A stretch of DNA of 64,000 bases from Aphrocallistes beatrix (GCA_963281255.1 OY725493.1:4495857-4559856), one strand, 5' to 3'. Positions 22,133 through 32,432 are shown, counted from the stretch's first letter. A program made the numbers and translations. Notes: a model not told the origin generated them from the sequence alone.

Positions 22133-22947
22133 TAGCATACGGGGTAGGTGGACTCACGGTGGTAGAGGGACAGCGTAGAGTTTCGTACACCCAAACACAC
22201 GAAATTCCCCGCCAGACACACACCAGTCGATGCAGTACTGGAGCGGCTAGGATGTGGCTCAGAGTGTATCTCACCGAAATGTGTTGAGAGTGGCTTGGTG
22301 GTGTTGCGTGTGTCCCACACTGTCGCCCTACCCTCCACGTCAGCACACACAGCCAGACATCCGGACACATTCATACCCATCACTGGACGAGCGGTGAATC
22401 GACTGAAGCGGGTGGGTGGCACTTTGAGTGTGCCCATGATGGTGGTCCTGTCGCGAAGGTCCCATAGTGACACACTCTCACTCCCATCACAGGAGATGTA
22501 ACAGCTGAGAGACAGCATCCGGACCTCCCGAACGGGTTTCAGCCCCATTTTCAGTTGGGATATGTCTCGTCCTGTGGTTATGTGGCACAGGTGGATGTAA
22601 CCTTGATCGTCACCAAACACGAGTATGTCCGAGTCTGTGTTCCATAAGAGACACGTGCACACGTCCATTCTAGAGGGAGTGGCGGCAAACAGCCGCTTCT
22701 CCACCACCAACTCATCTTCCTTCGAACCCCTCACACTCACAATATCCACTCCAGGCACACCTTGGTAGGTGAGTGCAAAGGCGGGAATGGCACCGTGTGT
22801 CCTGGTGGAGACAGCCATTGCGCTGATCGATTCGGGTGCATCGAACTGGTAGACAGGGATGTATGTGTCGTTGTCTCCTCTGAACAACCCTGACTTCAGG
22901 TCGAACACGCGAATTCTGTTGGGAGTAGCCGTGAAGAACCTAACCAT
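21916..22947 (-). CDS. WD40-like beta-propeller protein, copy B
   Basis: 343 residues from the MVRFF start on the minus strand; a longer reading from ATG 23115 (399 residues) would include sequence that in copy A is non-coding or lacks an ATG, so 22947 is preferred. It is virtually identical to copy A until GLLTIQ, then diverges to TEVPGELTLPADLSGPLKAF..TSGAVTI and stops. Its last codons are antisense to the last codons of copy A: in the left contig its stop is at 21375-21377 while copy A stops at 21393-21395, a tail-to-tail overlap of about 21 bp. Function unknown. Confidence 0.75.
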   Translation of the reverse strand: MVRFFTATPNRIRVFDLKSGLFRGDNDTYIPVYQFDAPESISAMAVSTRTHGAIPAFALTYQGVPGVDIVSVRGSKEDELVVEKRLFAATPSRMDVCTCLLWNTDSDILVFGDDQGYIHLCHITTGRDISQLKMGLKPVREVRMLSLSCYISCDGSESVSLWDLRDRTTIMGTLKVPPTRFSRFTARPVMGMNVSGCLAVCADVEGRATVWDTRNTTKPLSTHFGEIHSEPHPSRSSTASTGVCLAGNFVCLGVRNSTLSLYHRESTYPVCYHRLGKGAAAGTTIGRLEYSTDAKRVIAADSCGNVGLLTIQTEVPGELTLPADLSGPLKAFFPYKTSGAVTI

Positions 22948-23252
22948 GTCAGACTGGTGTGACGTAGGACACCATCCGACAGAGGATGTGGTGTGGGAGG
23001 GGGCAGTTGGGAGGAGATGGGAGGATAGAACAGTCTTGTTCAGAATGATAAATCGTCGGTATAGCCTCTCTTCCAAGTAAACACTTCCCCCTTTCCCTCT
23101 AAAATTATGGACCATCTCTTTGAGATTACTCTCCAGACCATCCTAAAATTAATAAACCTAGTAATGGTATATTGCAAATTGCAGGATCGTTTATACAAGC
23201 AGCGCATAAGAGCACCTTAGGCATATTCATTATCTATGATTAATTAATACAA

Positions 23253-23325
23253 GCGCGCTTCGCTTGCTTGTGCAGCCAAAATACTCCAACATTTCTGTGC
23301 CTGCAGTTTCTTCAATCAATTCGTT
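23253..23325 (+). repeat. Dispersed repeat copy (shared with window start)
   Basis: Begins with 'gcgcgcttcgcttgcttgtg' and ends with 'ctgcagtttcttcaatcaat' plus tcgtt. The 3' part matches bases 1-35 in reverse complement; the 5' part matches about 40351-40385 ('cgcacttcgcttgcttgcgc'). Three partial copies within 41 kb indicate a moderately repeated family, possibly the 3' end of a retroelement. Confidence 0.55.
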
Positions 23326-24511
23326 ACAGAGATATACACAAACATTAATCGAATTTTAATAGTAAGGATTTCTGTGTCTCTCTCTGAAGATTCAAGTTCC
23401 TTATCGGTTCCTTATTACTACCGTAATGTATTTTATCGTCTCTCTATGCAAAAAATCCTTCCGTAGCAACACACATTTATTGATATTGTGATTCATATAG
23501 TATACGTATGTATCTTTTAAGATTTGTAATGTGATCATTCCTAAATTATTTGTTTAATTAATATAATCTGATTTTTACTCTAATATACATCGACAATCCT
23601 CTGACTAGTGTTTGGAACTGTACTGTTTGGTCTGTCATGCATAATTTCATACCTACTTCAAATAAAAATCTATCTTGCGTCTACTGTGTTAAACGTGTTT
23701 CGTTGGTCTTATCTGCCACTGCCATAAACAGTGGGTGTATACGATAATTTTGTTCGATCTTCTCTCTCCCTTAACCCGGATCTTTTACTGATAAATGATT
23801 CACATGATTATCACACACCCACCCCAGTAAAAAAACAGGAAACGTCTTAGAGTTTTATAACATCAAAGTAACGACACGACACCTACAGATATTTTACTAT
23901 CGACAGTAACTAAGTGTGTTTGTGCTGACGCAAAATAATGAATTTAACCTTGGGCAAAGTGAAGCCTGATCTGAGTTGGATCAATAAATAAATAAATAAA
24001 TTCAATAGGAAATAAATAAATAGTAGTAGCTTACCTTCTTTGATAAGTGAAAGGGTATCTCCATATTATTTAAAAATGTGTGAATTTCCAGAATATTTTT
24101 GAGATATTGTATACAAGGGTGAAATATCTTTTGAGATATTTACGTATCATTGTTTATTGAGACAATAATGTTTATGGGTAGTTCTAAATGTCTTTAAGTT
24201 GCGTGATTAATTCGATTTGGTTATTTTATGTTTTCCTTATTACGAATGAGCTAATGAGCTGAAGCTGCAATATCCCCATACTTACTACCTATACTTGTGC
24301 TAGTGACCATTCCTACAATGTATAGCGGTCCAAAAAATCTTTTCTAAAGGGTTTGGCAAATATGCATATCCACCTGTGCTACCTGACCACTTTTTCCAAT
24401 TGAAACTGCTGAATTTCAGTTTCAAATGATCATTTTGTTTTTTTTACATGCAAACAACGATTCTTAACCCTCGCCTGGCTACGTCTCAAAAGTATAAATA
24501 GAGAAAACCCC

Positions 24512-24554
24512 ACTTTCATTTTCACTTTCAATGTACTTTCATTTTCACTTTCAA
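24512..24554 (+). repeat. Two-copy tandem duplication of a 20-mer
   Basis: 'actttcattttcactttcaa' occurs exactly at 24512-24531 and 24535-24554, separated by tgt. No function suggested. Confidence 0.85.
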
Positions 24555-24789
24555 CATTCCTAGCCAACCGCGGGTTAAATACCACCATACAAGAATTAAC
24601 TGTTGCAAGCAAGCTTATCACATTCTTTACTTCGAAAAATGAGTATATTTGGACATATGAAATTATGTGGAATTGATTATTTTATAATACCGCACTTATA
24701 TTTTTGAAAAAGTGACCATCTTAACATTTCATATTATGTTAAATAATATAATCAGCAGATCATCCTGAGAGCATCAATCGTTTGCAAAA

Positions 24790-25605
24790 ATGTATACCTG
24801 TAAAAATAAAAAGCTCACTCATTCGGACTTCAGAATGGGATCGACAGCGATCCTATATTATGCATCTGCACTACATCCTACAAAAGACCTCGTGTTATTG
24901 CACGGCTCTAAAGATTTTCAATTTGCTATCCATCAACTGATCTACACACTAGAAGGTTATTATGTCACTTCGTTGGAGTTACATTCTGGTCATTTACTCC
25001 CCGATTCTGTTCTATTCTCTGAAGACATCATGGCAATCTCTGGAACTCAGTGCGGCCTGATACTTAGCAATGACTATAACATAAGAAGAGTGCATCATCC
25101 TGAATACATCGGATCTACGTTAGACAGTGACGACTATGGAACTGTTTACGCCAACCATTCATACAACCAAATCGGTGTATACACACCTGATCTCGAATAT
25201 GAAAGCATTTTTGAAGGCTACAATGGAATATATGGCGCTATTGTGTCTCTTTGTATCAAGGGACATGATATGTATGTCCTGTCTGATGGTACGAGATACT
25301 CCCGTAGATCTCATTTATTCCAGATTAATTTGGAAACTAGAGATCTAGTTAAAACTACTACCGTAGGGCTACGTGACCTTGGAAAACCATCCAATATGTC
25401 TTTGGATCAGTTTAACAATGTCTGCATTAGTGGATTGTGCTGTGAAAAGATTGGTGTTTGGTATGAGGGAGGTAACGTACACTATCATCAAATAAGGAAT
25501 CTCTCCAAAATTAGCAAGAAATGTGTGAAAATTTCAATAATACATGATTCTCGACTAGTTTGTCTCTACTCTCCTGGTTTTATTAGAATCTACTATCTCC
25601 TGTGA
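24790..25605 (+). CDS. Orphan protein, possibly a diverged beta-propeller
   Basis: 271 residues, complete with start and stop, single exon; family not recognised. Segments such as NMSLDQFNNVCISGLCCEKIGVW (about 215-237; key parts LDQFNNVCISG and KIGVW) and MYVLSDG..YSRRSHLFQIN have the hydrophobic-Gly-aromatic rhythm of NHL or WD blades, and recall the NHL protein located 3 kb downstream. No signal peptide, membrane segment or zinc motif. ATG 24790 is the first start; an internal Met (MGSTAILYY, residue 17) is an alternative. It could be a fast-evolving propeller or a lineage-specific protein. Confidence 0.6.
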   Translation: MYTCKNKKLTHSDFRMGSTAILYYASALHPTKDLVLLHGSKDFQFAIHQLIYTLEGYYVTSLELHSGHLLPDSVLFSEDIMAISGTQCGLILSNDYNIRRVHHPEYIGSTLDSDDYGTVYANHSYNQIGVYTPDLEYESIFEGYNGIYGAIVSLCIKGHDMYVLSDGTRYSRRSHLFQINLETRDLVKTTTVGLRDLGKPSNMSLDQFNNVCISGLCCEKIGVWYEGGNVHYHQIRNLSKISKKCVKISIIHDSRLVCLYSPGFIRIYYLL

Positions 25606-26621
25606 AGGACTTCAACCATGCCTCAATTCTCTGAGATTTTTAACTTCTCAAACCTCCTCTAACATTGATACATAGGTGTGACAATTATAAATTTAGTATC
25701 ATACTATTGCTGTTAATATTTAACACTCATTTTCGACCATTGTTCGTAATTATTAAAAATATGACGGTCGCCAATATCCGATGGTGCAGTTCCAGAAACA
25801 CCGACCAGGATCCAATGTTCATTTGCTAAATTTTTTTTTTAAAAAATTTGTTTACTTTTTGTACATGTAAGCAAAAGCAAATCATTTATTACTATAGAAC
25901 TTAGAAATACGATATTTGGAATATGCACTTATCTGGAAGCGCAAACACGCTCCAAGGTTTTTATGCTTATTAAAATCAAGGACATTACATATGCACCAGC
26001 GGTCTATATATTTAATCATGTCTAGTACAGTAGAGCCATCATTGATACCAATTGTACTTGTTCGAATCACAAGTCTTATTATTAGCAGATATTTTTAATA
26101 AATAAGTCTTCTCGAATCTTTTCCTTTCAACGAACTGTTGATAACCTACGTGTATATTTATCTCAGAACAACACGATTCATACATCACGCTAAGCCCTAG
26201 TACAGTTGTTTCCGTGAAGTATTTTCTAAAAAATGTGAATTTTTATTTTGTATGCACTCGACGCCAAATAAATAATTATTAAGTAGGTATTTCAATTCAA
26301 AGCTATTCTATAATTTGATCAAAACTATAATTAAATTGACCAAAAATTCCCGGTAATAATGTTATATGTACTTTATACTATATATAGTTCTTCATACCGT
26401 ATATCCTCGAATAGTATCCAGGCGATATTTAGCCCTTAACACCTGATAATGAAGTTTAATGTTTCAGCTATAAGAGTAGTGATCGACCGAAAGAGACTTT
26501 TTTCGAATATTTTCGGCTGAAAATCGTTTCTGGAAAATAATAACTCTTATTACTATAACTGTATTGTCACTAGCTACGCCTTGGTCAGCTAGACATTCAT
26601 CCTTCAATAATTAGTGAATAG
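25606..26621. other. Intergenic, orphan gene to SORD
   Basis: About 1 kb of AT-rich DNA with a poly-T/poly-A stretch near 25825-25860. No gene, repeat pair or RNA gene supported. Confidence 0.4.
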
Positions 26622-27683
26622 ATGGCAGCCGACAATTTATCTGTGGTACTTCACAAAATAAACGACATTCGTCTCGAACAAAAAGAAATTCCAAAACCAA
26701 CAAAGGGCCAAGTACAGATTGCTATCCATTCCGTAGGGATTTGTGGCTCCGATGTTCACTATTGGGTAAATGGCAGAATCGGAGATTTTGTTGTAACCAG
26801 TCCGATGATTTTGGGACATGAGACTGCTGGCACCGTGTCACAGGTTGGAGAGGGAGTGACTAACCTGAAAGTAGGAGATCGGGTCGCGATTGAACCAGGA
26901 GTTCCCTGTCACACGTGCGAGCAGTGCATGGCTGGGAGGTACAACTTGTGTCCGAATGTGTTCTTCTGCGCCACACCACCATATGACGGTACCCTGACAC
27001 GGCTGTACTGTCATGATGCGAGGTACTGCTACAAGCTTCCGGACAACGTATCCTACGAGGAAGGAGCTCTGTTGGAGCCGTTGAGCGTTGGGGTGCACGC
27101 GTGTCGCAGAGGTGGCATCACTGCAGGGGACACCATCCTCATATGTGGAGCTGGACCCATCGGCCTGGTAACCCTCCTGTCCGCTCGAGCATTCGGCGCC
27201 ACCAAGATAGCCATCACGGATATCAACCCGAAGCGTCTGGAGTTCGCTCGGACTCTGGGAGCTGATCACACCATCCTGGTGGAAGGGGATCCTCAAACCA
27301 CTGCGAAACGCGCTGTGGAGTTGCTGGGGAAAATGCCGGACAAATCTTTGGACTGCGTTGCATTTCCTCCGACCATTTCCACGGCCATTTATGCTACAAA
27401 GTCTGGAGGCACTGTGTTGTTAGTCGGTCTAGGACCACCCACTTCTGAAATCCCCATTGTGAATGCATCTGTTCGTGAGGTTGATATCAAGGGCATATTC
27501 CGGTACAAAGACTGCTATCAGATATCACTAGACATGATTGCTAAAGGGATTCTGAACGTGAAACCGCTGGTCACGCATAGGTACAAGATGGAGGAGGCTT
27601 TGGATGCGTTTGAGAAGACGAAATCTGGCGAAGGAATCAAAGTGATGATTAAATGCGATCCATCCCGAGATGGAATCCAATAA
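26622..27683 (+). CDS. SORD: Sorbitol dehydrogenase (L-iditol 2-dehydrogenase)
   Basis: 353-residue cytosolic zinc medium-chain dehydrogenase oxidising sorbitol to fructose with NAD+ (polyol pathway). Catalytic-zinc residues lie in GICGSDVHYW (Cys) and GHETAGTV (His-Glu); the SORD-specific FFCATPPYDGTL and LLEPLSVGVHACRRGG are present; the Rossmann motif is GAGPIG; REVDIKGIFRY and KPLVTHRY follow. It keeps the four-cysteine structural-zinc loop (CHTCEQCMAGRYNLC) that mammalian SORD has lost. Odd: the usual 'ECTGAE' stretch before IYAT.SGG reads DCVAFPPT here. Single exon, ATG 26622. A xylitol-dehydrogenase-like activity cannot be excluded, but similarity to animal SORD is strong. Confidence 0.93.
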   Translation: MAADNLSVVLHKINDIRLEQKEIPKPTKGQVQIAIHSVGICGSDVHYWVNGRIGDFVVTSPMILGHETAGTVSQVGEGVTNLKVGDRVAIEPGVPCHTCEQCMAGRYNLCPNVFFCATPPYDGTLTRLYCHDARYCYKLPDNVSYEEGALLEPLSVGVHACRRGGITAGDTILICGAGPIGLVTLLSARAFGATKIAITDINPKRLEFARTLGADHTILVEGDPQTTAKRAVELLGKMPDKSLDCVAFPPTISTAIYATKSGGTVLLVGLGPPTSEIPIVNASVREVDIKGIFRYKDCYQISLDMIAKGILNVKPLVTHRYKMEEALDAFEKTKSGEGIKVMIKCDPSRDGIQ

Positions 27684-28575
27684 TAATGATAATAAGAATA
27701 AGAATATTCTCACACGTTCACTTGATAATTAGGTTAGGCCAGTAATTAGACATTTTCCATATATTTGATATAGTACTTCGATAGTATATTTCTCTTCATA
27801 ACGTATAGCCACATAATTATCTATTTATTAAATCTTATTTCTCCACAATATATCTCGTAATCACTGAAGTTTTCGTCGCCAAATATTTTACACTTAGAGA
27901 TTGTTTAAAAATGCAGGGCAGAAGCCCCGTCACCAACTGTAACCCTAAACAGGGGTTTCGACTTGGGACCCGCGAACGAATAATTTATTCAGCCTCTCTT
28001 CCACTCAAATTAGACATTTGTTGCGCGAGCGCGAGAGTTAAGCGTTTACTAATGTATTTAATTACACTGAGAAATAAGCTGTGTGCTCTACATCTCAGTT
28101 ACTAAACCCGACTATTCATTATACTAGCTAACTGCCTACTATGATATCACTTGAAGAAATTAACACGTGGGAAAAATTTTTCGCTCGCTCCACTCGGAAT
28201 AGAAAACAACAAAAACCGGGATCCATCATTCCCGCATTTCTAGATTCACTCATATCAATGACATTAATATGACACGTATAGTCTATTCCACTTAATCGGG
28301 ACACCGCTTTATTTAAGTCTGCAGGAACGGAGTGGTTCCCATACATACTAGAAACTAATAATAAATTTCATCGGTTAATTGGGAAATCCGATTAATCAGG
28401 ACAAGGCTGGGGTTGGTTGACCGGTCACATCGGTCAGAGGACATTTGCCCAGATTAAGCGGAGAACCCTATTAACAAAAAATATTTTGTATTAGCTTCTA
28501 TGTGTGAGAGCTATAAGTTTGATATTAACTGATTATTATTATAACCTCCCTCAAAAATTTTATATAGCTATTACT
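27684..28575. other. Intergenic with MITE-like sequence
   Basis: No gene. 27911-28060 is GC-richer with a repeat-like look. 28292-28472 carries pogo/Tigger-like words (listed separately). The NHL gene reading frame is open upstream of its first ATG, but without an ATG. Confidence 0.4.
28290..28475. mobile_element. Possible pogo/Tigger-like MITE remnant
   Basis: Contains ttaatcgggaca (28292-28303), gattaatcaggaca (28390-28403) and agattaagcggagaaccctatt (28451-28472, in parts). Such 'TTAATCGGGACA..TAAGCGGAGAACC' words are typical of pogo/Tigger termini. Clear terminal inverted repeats with a TA duplication were not established. Confidence 0.3.
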
Positions 28576-29490
28576 ATGGCAACAAAGTCAACTAAAATGT
28601 TTAATATACACACCTCCAGTATGGAAGGGATTAGCGGACCTGAAATTAATGTAACACCTGGCTATGACACATTCCAGCACCTTATTGGCTTTGGGAAGTA
28701 TGGCACAGAGGCTGGTGAGCTCAGTTATCCTCAGGGCATCGCCATACAAGAAGACACAGGACAAATATTTGTGTCGGACTGGAGTAATAATCGCATTCAA
28801 ATATTCTCCAAGACAGGTGACTTTCTCAACCAATTTGGTAACAATGACCTGATTAATCCATGTGGTATTCTAATAAGTGACAACACTGTCTACGTCACAG
28901 ACTACGGCCATAATGCCTTATTTCTATTTACACTTGAAGGTTTGACAGTGATAAAGCAGGTCGGCAGAGAAGGATCTGGGTTTGAGGAGTTCCATTCGCC
29001 AGCACAGCTGGCTCTATCTCCAGAACAGCAGTTCTATGTGGCGGACAGTAGTAACAACAGACTCCAAATCCTGAATAAAGACCTCGATTTCAAAGGGTCG
29101 ATAGAACACTCGACAATGACTTCTCCTATGGATATAAAATTCTCAAAGGGCCAAATTTTTGTATTGAGTCGTGACGACAACCCTTGTGTACATGTATTCT
29201 CTCTCAACGGAGACAAAATACGCTCCTTCATTTCTAGAAATAAGGAAAATCTGGTAGAAATGGCATTTTTCTTTTGCCTGGATAGTCATGGTAACATCGT
29301 CATTAGCGACTACTCAGCTCATGACATCAAGGTGTTCTCTCCTGAAGGGGAGCTCCTACACACGCTAGGAGAGCATGGACATACACCTGGTACGTTTTAT
29401 CATCCAACCGGTATCGCAATTTACAATCAATCCAAGTTAGTCTGTGTTTCTGATAACTTTTACACAGATATTTATATATTTTCTATTTAA
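28576..29490 (+). CDS. Stand-alone six-repeat NHL propeller protein
   Basis: 304 residues from ATG 28576 (in-frame sequence upstream begins with a GTG and looks non-coding). Six NHL blades can be read: YPQGIAIQEDTGQIFVSDW, NPCGILISDNTVYVTDYG, SPAQLALSPEQQFYVADSS, SPMDIKFSKGQIFVLSRD, FCLDSHGNIVISDYSAHDIK and YHPTGIAIYNQSKLVCVSD. This is a whole propeller like the C-terminus of TRIM-NHL proteins (TRIM2/3/71), but with no RING, B-box or filamin domain. Such domains bind RNA or proteins. It may be a propeller-only relative rather than a truncated gene: the start is normal and no remnants of a RING are seen upstream. Confidence 0.82.
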   Translation: MATKSTKMFNIHTSSMEGISGPEINVTPGYDTFQHLIGFGKYGTEAGELSYPQGIAIQEDTGQIFVSDWSNNRIQIFSKTGDFLNQFGNNDLINPCGILISDNTVYVTDYGHNALFLFTLEGLTVIKQVGREGSGFEEFHSPAQLALSPEQQFYVADSSNNRLQILNKDLDFKGSIEHSTMTSPMDIKFSKGQIFVLSRDDNPCVHVFSLNGDKIRSFISRNKENLVEMAFFFCLDSHGNIVISDYSAHDIKVFSPEGELLHTLGEHGHTPGTFYHPTGIAIYNQSKLVCVSDNFYTDIYIFSI

Positions 29491-29927
29491 TTAATGATGG
29501 AGATTTTTTCATTTATTATTTATGTACCGTAGAAAATTGCATTAGTATACCACGGTCTTATATTTTTCTCCGAGGCAACTAACCGTATTGTGAGTGAATA
29601 AACGAAAAGAAATACGTTTATAGACTGTTTAAGGTTTCCATTGCTACTATACCAGCAATGTTGCAACGGTTTGCTAGTCCGAACCATACTTCCTAGCGGC
29701 ATAGTACCCTAATGGAAACTGCAACTAACATAACACATACGACTGACCTGATTCTGGTTAGAACTATTCCGACAGACGCAAAGCCCTCGTATTTTACTAC
29801 CGCAGTATATCCTGCAATGACTTCATTTTTTCTAGCTAACTTATTTTGTTTCCTTTCTTATTTGTAACGAAATTAGGTTCCAACCCGAGCTAATAGTTTC
29901 CACTCAGTATTATTTACCGCACACTCC
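29491..29927. other. Intergenic, NHL to C2H2 gene
   Basis: AT-rich, with no gene or repeat recognised. Confidence 0.35.
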
Positions 29928-30449
29928 ATGATTTGGGTAGATAATACAACAGAACTTGTGATTCAAGAAGTCTTTGGTGGTAACGGTGAGTACTGGAAGA
30001 ATGATCAGCTGTTTCACGATGACTGTGCTAATTCCCATAAGGTTAAAGTACAAACAGAGCCGCAAAGAAAACCCCCACGAACCGACAGAGCTACCATTTC
30101 CTCTACATCACCCTCTGATAACAAAATCATTTCGCGTTCACTCCTCAAAACTCAGAATTACAGACATTCAAATTCAAAGAAAGGCTCTCTCAATACTCGT
30201 AATCTGAGCAAAGTGAAGAAAGCTGACTGTTTGATTTGCAAAAAAGTTTTTCAATGTAAGGCTGCGCTCGCCATTCACCTTCTTATACACACAGGAGAGA
30301 AACCGTTTGAATGTGAAGTCTGTTCTAAGAGATTCAAACAAAAGGGCCAGCTTAAAGTGCATTCTCGCACTCATGTTAGCGAAAAGACATGTGCCAAGTG
30401 CTCAAAAACATTTGTAAAAAAAAATCTTTCTAGCCACTTTTGTTCATAA
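29928..30449 (+). CDS. Small C2H2 zinc-finger protein
   Basis: 173 residues. The N-terminal ~100 are low-complexity, Ser/Lys/Asn-rich and basic. Two canonical C2H2 fingers follow: CLICKKVFQCKAALAIHLLIH (about residues 102-122, Cys-Cys-His-His) and CEVCSKRFKQKGQLKVHSRTH, joined by the conserved TGEKPFE linker. A third finger (CAKCSKTFVKKNLSSHFC) has Cys in place of the last His. The tight linker suggests sequence-specific DNA binding as a transcription regulator; no KRAB, BTB or other partner domain. Single exon, family not identified. Confidence 0.8.
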   Translation: MIWVDNTTELVIQEVFGGNGEYWKNDQLFHDDCANSHKVKVQTEPQRKPPRTDRATISSTSPSDNKIISRSLLKTQNYRHSNSKKGSLNTRNLSKVKKADCLICKKVFQCKAALAIHLLIHTGEKPFECEVCSKRFKQKGQLKVHSRTHVSEKTCAKCSKTFVKKNLSSHFCS

Positions 30450-30749
30450 ACGGAACGGGAGCTAAATCTATTGAATGGAATCTAGTTTAGACACTTCACA
30501 GTCTCGTCAGTACAGCCACAGATACTACAGTTAGACAAAAACATTTTTTGCACTTTTTAGTTATTTTCGTGACATTTATTTCCAGATCATTTTACATATT
30601 CACTTCATACCTTAGCATTTCAAATTACAGGTTAAAATAATGCAATTTTACTTACTATTTTTCATCCTTTAAATTACAAATTAGTCAAAACTAGATTTGG
30701 TTTGATTTTGAAGTTTGTTTCTTTCATTTTAGAAATAATTGATTCAAAA
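30450..30749. other. Short intergenic, C2H2 to ELP3
   Basis: AT-rich; no gene. 'tttcattttag' (30722-30732) ends 17 bases before the ELP3 ATG and looks like a 3' splice site, hinting at a 5'-UTR intron or a trans-splice acceptor. Confidence 0.35.
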
Positions 30750-32432
30750 ATGATCGAAACAGATTCCCCAATCTCTCAGAATGTAGGATCATTAACTCAG
30801 AAATCTCCATTCCAACAAGACACTGCGAACATGATGATAGTTGTAGCTCAAATTATTTCTGAGATGGTAAAGATACTTGCTCAAAACGGACAAATAAACG
30901 TCAACAAAATACGCTCTGCTATTTGTAAGAAAAATGGTGCAAAACGAGCTCCTAAACTTGTCGAAATCATAGCCGCTGTACCTGAGGCGCACAAGAAAAC
31001 TTTGTTCCCCATCTTGAAAGCTAAACCAGTCCGGACCGCATCTGGAATCGCGATCGTAGCTGTAATGTGTAAGCCGCACAGGTGTCCACACCTGTCTTTT
31101 ACTGGGAATATATGTGTATACTGCCCAGGAGGTCCTGACAGTGACTTTGAGTACTCGACTCAATCTTACACGGGCTATGAGCCAACCAGTATGAGAGCTA
31201 TTCGTGCTCGTTACCACCCGTATCTCCAATCGAGGCACCGGCTGGATCAGTTGAAACAGCTGGGCCATAACGTGGATAAGGTGGAGTACATTGTAATGGG
31301 TGGGACGTTCATGGCACTGGATGAGGAGTACAGAGACTATTTCATTCGGAACTTGCATGATGCACTCTCAGGTCATACGTCATCTTGTGTAGAGGAGGCA
31401 GTCAGGTATTCAGAACGCGGAAAGATCAAGTGTATTGGCATTACTATTGAAACGCGACCTGACTACTGTCTTCGGAAGCATCTATCCTCGATGCTTCTGT
31501 ATGGGTGTACAAGATTGGAGATAGGCGTGCAGAGCATATATGAAGACGTAGCGCGAGACACGAATAGGGGACACACAGTCAGAGCTGTGACCGAGTCGTT
31601 CCAAGCAGCTAAGGATGCAGGTTTCAAAGTTGTCGCACATATGATGCCTGACCTCCCGAATGTCGACTTTGAGAGAGATATCGAAGGGTTTATTCAGTTC
31701 TTCGAGAATCCAGCATTCCGCGCTGATGGACTGAAGATCTATCCTACGCTTGTAATTCGAGGGACTGGATTGTACGAACTCTGGAAAACAGGAAGGTATA
31801 AATCATACCCACCTGACATCTTGGTCGATCTCGTCGCGAAAATTCTCGCTCTTGTCCCTCCTTGGACGCGCGTGTACCGTGTACAACGGGACATACCAAT
31901 GCCCCTTGTCAGCTCTGGAGTGGATCATGGGAATCTCCGTGAGTTGTCGCTGCAGAGGATGCACGATCTAGGAACTGAGTGTCGAGACGTACGTACGAGG
32001 GAGGTAGGCATCCAGGAAATACACCACAAAGTGAGACCGTATGAAGTCGAGCTCGTGAGGAGGGACTATTGTGCCAATGGTGGATGGGAAACCTTCCTTT
32101 CCTACGAAGACCCCAGTCAGGATATCCTAGTCGGGCTGCTGAGACTCAGGAAACTGTCTTCAGAAGTTTATCGTCAGGAGCTAAAAGGGGGCGTATCCAT
32201 GGTGCGTGAGCTGCATGTGTACGGGAGTGTGGTTCCAGTCTCGACGAGGGATCCCTCTAAGTTCCAGCACCAAGGCTTCGGCACCCTGCTGATGGAGGAG
32301 GCGGAGAGGATCGCTAGAGAGGAGCACGGGTCTCATAGAATAGCTGTGATATCAGGAGTTGGAACCAGGAACTATTACAGGAAGTTAGGATACGAATTAG
32401 AAGGACCCTATATGACTAAAGATTTGTATTGA
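30750..32432 (+). CDS. ELP3: Elongator complex catalytic subunit ELP3
   Basis: 560-residue radical-SAM/acetyltransferase of Elongator, which adds carboxymethyl precursors to wobble uridines of tRNA in the cytosol. The radical SAM cluster region is [19 protein letters not shown]. Core motifs [40 protein letters not shown] and RLEIGVQS are intact. The C-terminal lysine-acetyltransferase-like domain has [18 protein letters not shown] and [20 protein letters not shown]. Length and sequence follow human ELP3 (547) throughout, apart from a two-residue shortening (YSERGKIKC). ATG 30750 is the first Met; an upstream in-frame TTG is ignored. Single exon. One of the most conserved proteins in the window. 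Confidence 0.97.
   Translation: MIETDSPISQNVGSLTQKSPFQQDTANMMIVVAQIISEMVKILAQNGQINVNKIRSAICKKNGAKRAPKLVEIIAAVPEAHKKTLFPILKAKPVRTASGIAIVAVMCKPHRCPHLSFTGNICVYCPGGPDSDFEYSTQSYTGYEPTSMRAIRARYHPYLQSRHRLDQLKQLGHNVDKVEYIVMGGTFMALDEEYRDYFIRNLHDALSGHTSSCVEEAVRYSERGKIKCIGITIETRPDYCLRKHLSSMLLYGCTRLEIGVQSIYEDVARDTNRGHTVRAVTESFQAAKDAGFKVVAHMMPDLPNVDFERDIEGFIQFFENPAFRADGLKIYPTLVIRGTGLYELWKTGRYKSYPPDILVDLVAKILALVPPWTRVYRVQRDIPMPLVSSGVDHGNLRELSLQRMHDLGTECRDVRTREVGIQEIHHKVRPYEVELVRRDYCANGGWETFLSYEDPSQDILVGLLRLRKLSSEVYRQELKGGVSMVRELHVYGSVVPVSTRDPSKFQHQGFGTLLMEEAERIAREEHGSHRIAVISGVGTRNYYRKLGYELEGPYMTKDLY

Larger units (their letters stand above)
20284..23073. repeat. Large palindrome: two inverted WD40 gene copies
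   Basis: Bases 20284-~21366 reappear, almost unchanged, in reverse complement up to 23073. Allowing for the false gap described below, the symmetry centre is near 21407 (left-contig numbering), with arms of about 1.08 kb around an ~80-bp diverged spacer. The arms include the whole WD40-like gene and ~125 bp upstream of its ATG. Arm identity is very high: the encoded proteins differ at one residue (A/V) over the first ~305 residues. A recent inverted duplication, or palindrome arms kept alike by gene conversion, would explain it. Confidence 0.85.
23116..24789. other. 1.7 kb without a gene
   Basis: AT-rich. It contains a dispersed-repeat copy (23253-23325), AAAT-rich microsatellite stretches (aataaataaataaat, about 23985-24021), and a 20-bp direct duplication (24512-24531 and 24535-24554). 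No coding region or RNA gene supported. Confidence 0.45.

Noticed and set aside
22948-23115. N-terminal extension of WD40 copy B from ATG 23115
   Set aside because: The matching stretch in copy A has no ATG and the conserved start of both copies is MVRFF; high identity reflects recent duplication of the upstream DNA, not proven coding.
27911-28105. 64-codon frame with a tRNA-like B-box (ggtttcgacttgggacc near 27954)
   Set aside because: Has an extra base relative to the B-box consensus and no foldable cloverleaf was found; the frame itself has no protein features. Possibly a decayed SINE, not claimed.
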